Notes under the pieces: generated by a model | Database searches by the model: none | What the model was told of the DNA's origin: nothing | What the model saw: the letters and a program-made list of their open reading frames with translations, nothing else | NCBI GenBank assembly: GCA_002329225.1 | Contig: DCTF01000137.1 | Location: forward strand, 3,132 to 9,127 | DNA: 5,996 bases | Reading direction: 5' to 3' | Source of the DNA: Ruminococcaceae bacterium UBA1447 | Lineage (GTDB): Bacteria; Bacillota; Clostridia; Oscillospirales; Acutalibacteraceae | Shown here: positions 5,011-5,996 of the stretch, piece after piece | Layout of the letters: each line of letters begins with the position of its first letter | Position numbering within the stretch: the first letter of the stretch is position 1 | Translations under genes and position numbers: made by a program

Positions 5011-5996
5011 CTATAAGTTCTTCCCCGCCAAATAACCGGTAGAAAAGGCAATCTGCAAATTAAAGCCGCCGGTGTATGCATCAACATCTATAACTTCACC
5101 GGCAAAAAAGAGACCTGAGCATAGTTTTGACTCCATTGTTTTGGGGTTAATCTCTTCCGTTTTAATCCCGCCCGAAGTTATTATCGCCTCATCAATCGGC
5201 CGAAATCCGCTTATGGTGACTTTGAATGATTTTAAGATGTTGACCAAGGTTTTGCGTTGTTCCTTTGTTACCTGACTGACACGCAGACCGGGCTCTATGC
5301 CGCAAAGTTTTACAACAACCGGAACCATTTTTTTAGGAAGCAAATTGTTCAGTGCATTAATAAAATTTCTGCTTTTATTCTTTTCAAAGTCCCGGAGTAT
5401 TCTCAGGTCCAACTGTTCATATGTGAGGGCGGGTTTCAAGTCAATCTCAAACACATAACGTTCTTCCAGCATTTCTCTCATATGGGAACTTGCACTCAGG
5501 GCTATGGGGCCGGAAATACCGAAGTGAGTAAACAGCAGTTCACCGAAGTCACGAAAGATTGTCTTTTTTGTTTTATTGTCATACACGCTCACGGCAACAT
5601 TTCGTAATGACAGACCTTGTAAAGCCGGACAAAACCAATCATGAGCATTGAGAGGCACTAAGGAAGGCTTAGGTTCAATAACGCTGTGACCCGCTTGCCG
5701 CGCAAGGCGGTATCCGTCACCCGTTGAGCCTGTGGCGGAGTAAGACACTCCGCCGGTAGCAATGATAACCCTATCTGCAAAAAGGGTACGGCCTTCCGCC
5801 GTTGAGACACCCTTAACTTTCTTTTGTTCAATAATCAAATCGGTCACTCTGACCTTTTCAAATTCGGTGCCGTTTTCATTCGCATAGGACACGAGAGCAT
5901 CCACTATATCTGTGGCTTTATCCGATTGCGGAAAAACACGGTTGCCTCTTTCCGTTTTCAGGGCTACTCCCCTGCTTTCAAAAAATCGGATGGTAT
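5011..5996 (-). CDS. HI0933/BaiN-like FAD-dependent oxidoreductase (aminoacetone oxidase family), 5' end missing
   Basis: The frame is open from the right window edge to a TAG at 5011-5013, giving 327 visible residues. Family members are about 400-420 long, so roughly 80-95 N-terminal residues, including the first FAD-binding GxGxxG, lie outside. Visible family features are FFESRGVALKTERGNRVFP near the visible start, the second nucleotide-binding stretch VIIATGGVSYSATGSTGDGY, and the C-terminal FAD signature GLFFAGEVIDVDAYTGGFN followed by LQIAFSTGYLAG. These match the HI0933/YhiN group, whose members are usually named aminoacetone oxidase-like or BaiN-like flavoproteins; the true substrate of most is unknown. 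A GTG at 5904 is an internal codon, since the conserved sequence continues upstream of it. It is the upstream partner of cmk, an order seen in other Clostridia. Confidence 0.9.
   Translation of the reverse strand, partial: TIRFFESRGVALKTERGNRVFPQSDKATDIVDALVSYANENGTEFEKVRVTDLIIEQKKVKGVSTAEGRTLFADRVIIATGGVSYSATGSTGDGYRLARQAGHSVIEPKPSLVPLNAHDWFCPALQGLSLRNVAVSVYDNKTKKTIFRDFGELLFTHFGISGPIALSASSHMREMLEERYVFEIDLKPALTYEQLDLRILRDFEKNKSRNFINALNNLLPKKMVPVVVKLCGIEPGLRVSQVTKEQRKTLVNILKSFKVTISGFRPIDEAIITSGGIKTEEINPKTMESKLCSGLFFAGEVIDVDAYTGGFNLQIAFSTGYLAGKNL

Noticed and set aside
5902..5904. GTG at 5904 as the start of the flavoprotein
   Set aside because: Conserved family sequence (FFESRGVALKTERGNRVFP) continues in frame upstream to the window edge.

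Overview
The window looks like chromosomal DNA of a low-to-moderate GC anaerobic Bacillota, most likely class Clostridia and probably near Oscillospiraceae/Ruminococcaceae. The main evidence is a single reading frame joining IspH (last step of the MEP isoprenoid pathway) to ribosomal protein S1, an arrangement known from Clostridia, together with the neighbour order HI0933-type flavoprotein, cmk, ispH-rpsA. Strong GGAGG-type ribosome binding sites and use of a TTG start also fit. No rRNA, tRNA, CRISPR array, insertion sequence or phage gene was seen.

Layout. Bases 1-404 (+) hold the 3' part of a YhhN-family membrane protein gene, closed by a hairpin-plus-T-run terminator at 439-480. Facing it, 527-1474 (-) encodes a complete PHP-domain metal-dependent phosphoesterase with its own sigma-A-like promoter at 1540-1568. 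The 1475-1859 gap holds that promoter, a weak 62-codon plus-strand ORF that may be a gene remnant, and a terminator at 1785-1822. Everything from 1860 to the right edge is one minus-strand operon, transcribed right to left: an HI0933/BaiN-like flavoprotein (cut by the window edge), cmk (cytidylate kinase), a 42-codon ORF in the cmk-ispH gap, then the ispH-rpsA fusion.

How the genes relate. cmk supplies CDP/dCDP and lies 21 bases after the flavoprotein gene, so the two are probably co-transcribed. A promoter-like sequence at 4286-4314 could drive the fusion gene separately, which would suit the high demand for S1. The fusion has a complete IspH domain (all cluster and substrate residues kept), an acidic Ala/Glu/Pro linker, four S1 domains, and a repeat-rich acidic tail encoded by tandem 18-base and 30-base repeats.

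Two points deserve most attention. First, a near-perfect Shine-Dalgarno (AAAGGAGGT) lies 10 bases before an in-frame ATG exactly at the end of the IspH domain, which could give a free S1 protein from within the fused gene. Second, the cmk-ispH gap, where Clostridia often carry plsC, holds an ATGA-coupled 42-codon ORF that may be the degraded start of plsC. Both are inferences from sequence alone. The rest is ordinary housekeeping content.
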